Below, in pieces: positions 63,988 to 64,000 of a stretch of 64,000 nucleotides of DNA. The notes beneath the pieces were generated by a model. That model ran no database searches. It was not told the origin of the DNA and saw only the letters and a list, made by a program, of their open reading frames with translations. Each line of letters begins with the position of its first letter. Position 1 is the first letter of the stretch. A program made the translations under genes and the position numbers. Source of the DNA: Marinobacterium lacunae (lineage in GTDB: Bacteria; Pseudomonadota; Gammaproteobacteria; Pseudomonadales; Balneatricaceae); assembly GCF_000705555.1 (NCBI RefSeq), contig NZ_JMQN01000059.1:145294-209293 (forward strand), given 5' to 3'.

Positions 63988-64000
63988 TAATTACGTGTGA

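Overview
The window reads as chromosomal DNA of a marine-type gammaproteobacterium of the Oceanospirillales/Pseudomonadales kind. The reasons are the YceD-RpmF-PlsX-FabD-FabG-AcpP-FabF order, YceF/SppA/HAD beside it, LuxS, DsbB, a classical Fur box, and a PQQ/alcohol-oxidation region laid out like the exa/erc cluster of Pseudomonas aeruginosa and the ped cluster of P. putida. The genus cannot be fixed from the sequence. No rRNA, tRNA or CRISPR array was seen.

Region 1 (1-11.2 kb) is housekeeping: a fatty-acid synthesis operon (yceD, rpmF, plsX, fabD, fabG, acpP, fabF) followed by pabC, mltG, tmk and holB, the last cut by the window edge. maf/yceF lies divergent, then sppA and a HAD phosphatase. 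Region 2 (11.2-14.2 kb) has a stand-alone iron-sulfur protein and a type II NADH dehydrogenase.

Region 3 (14.3-53.3 kb) is one large alcohol-oxidation island with short unrelated insertions. It contains ercS-ercA, a GFA-family protein, pqqH and pqqEDCBA, an ExaC-type aldehyde dehydrogenase, and a quinoprotein alcohol dehydrogenase with the Asp-x-Asp signature of lanthanide-dependent enzymes (PedH-like). It also has an uptake-type ABC transporter, PedG, cytochrome PedF, the PedA1-A2-B-C lanthanide-transport set, an AgmR/PedR1-type response regulator, a periplasmic binding protein paired with a GGDEF cyclase, and an ErcS'-type hybrid kinase paired with a FIST sensor. Interspersed genes are luxS, phhB, a NafY/NifX-like gene with a rhodanese, a lytic transglycosylase, an MFS pump, an AcoR-like protein lacking its AAA+ domain, a Fur-controlled cupredoxin/FTR1 iron permease pair, and GNAT, DsbB, YbaK and PilZ genes. 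A short recurring sequence, TACTTKNGTAC, lies about 70-130 bases upstream of several of these transcription units and looks like the binding site that ties the island into one regulon.

Region 4 (53.4-59.8 kb) has a porin, RraA, a YdiJ-type D-2-hydroxyglutarate dehydrogenase with a divergent LysR regulator, and a small membrane protein. Region 5 (59.8-64 kb) is AT-richer. It consists of single genes, all on the minus strand and mostly followed by attC-like sites, with IS110-family and IS3-family remnants. This is best read as the distal part of an integron cassette array whose integrase would lie beyond the right edge.

How it fits together: PedH/ExaA-type enzyme oxidises alcohols in the periplasm with PQQ and a lanthanide, passes electrons to PedF, and ExaC/PedI removes the aldehyde in the cytoplasm. 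pqqA-E/H make the cofactor, PedA1A2BC (by homology) supplies the metal, and the ErcS/ErcA/ErcS'/FIST/AgmR set senses and switches the regulon.
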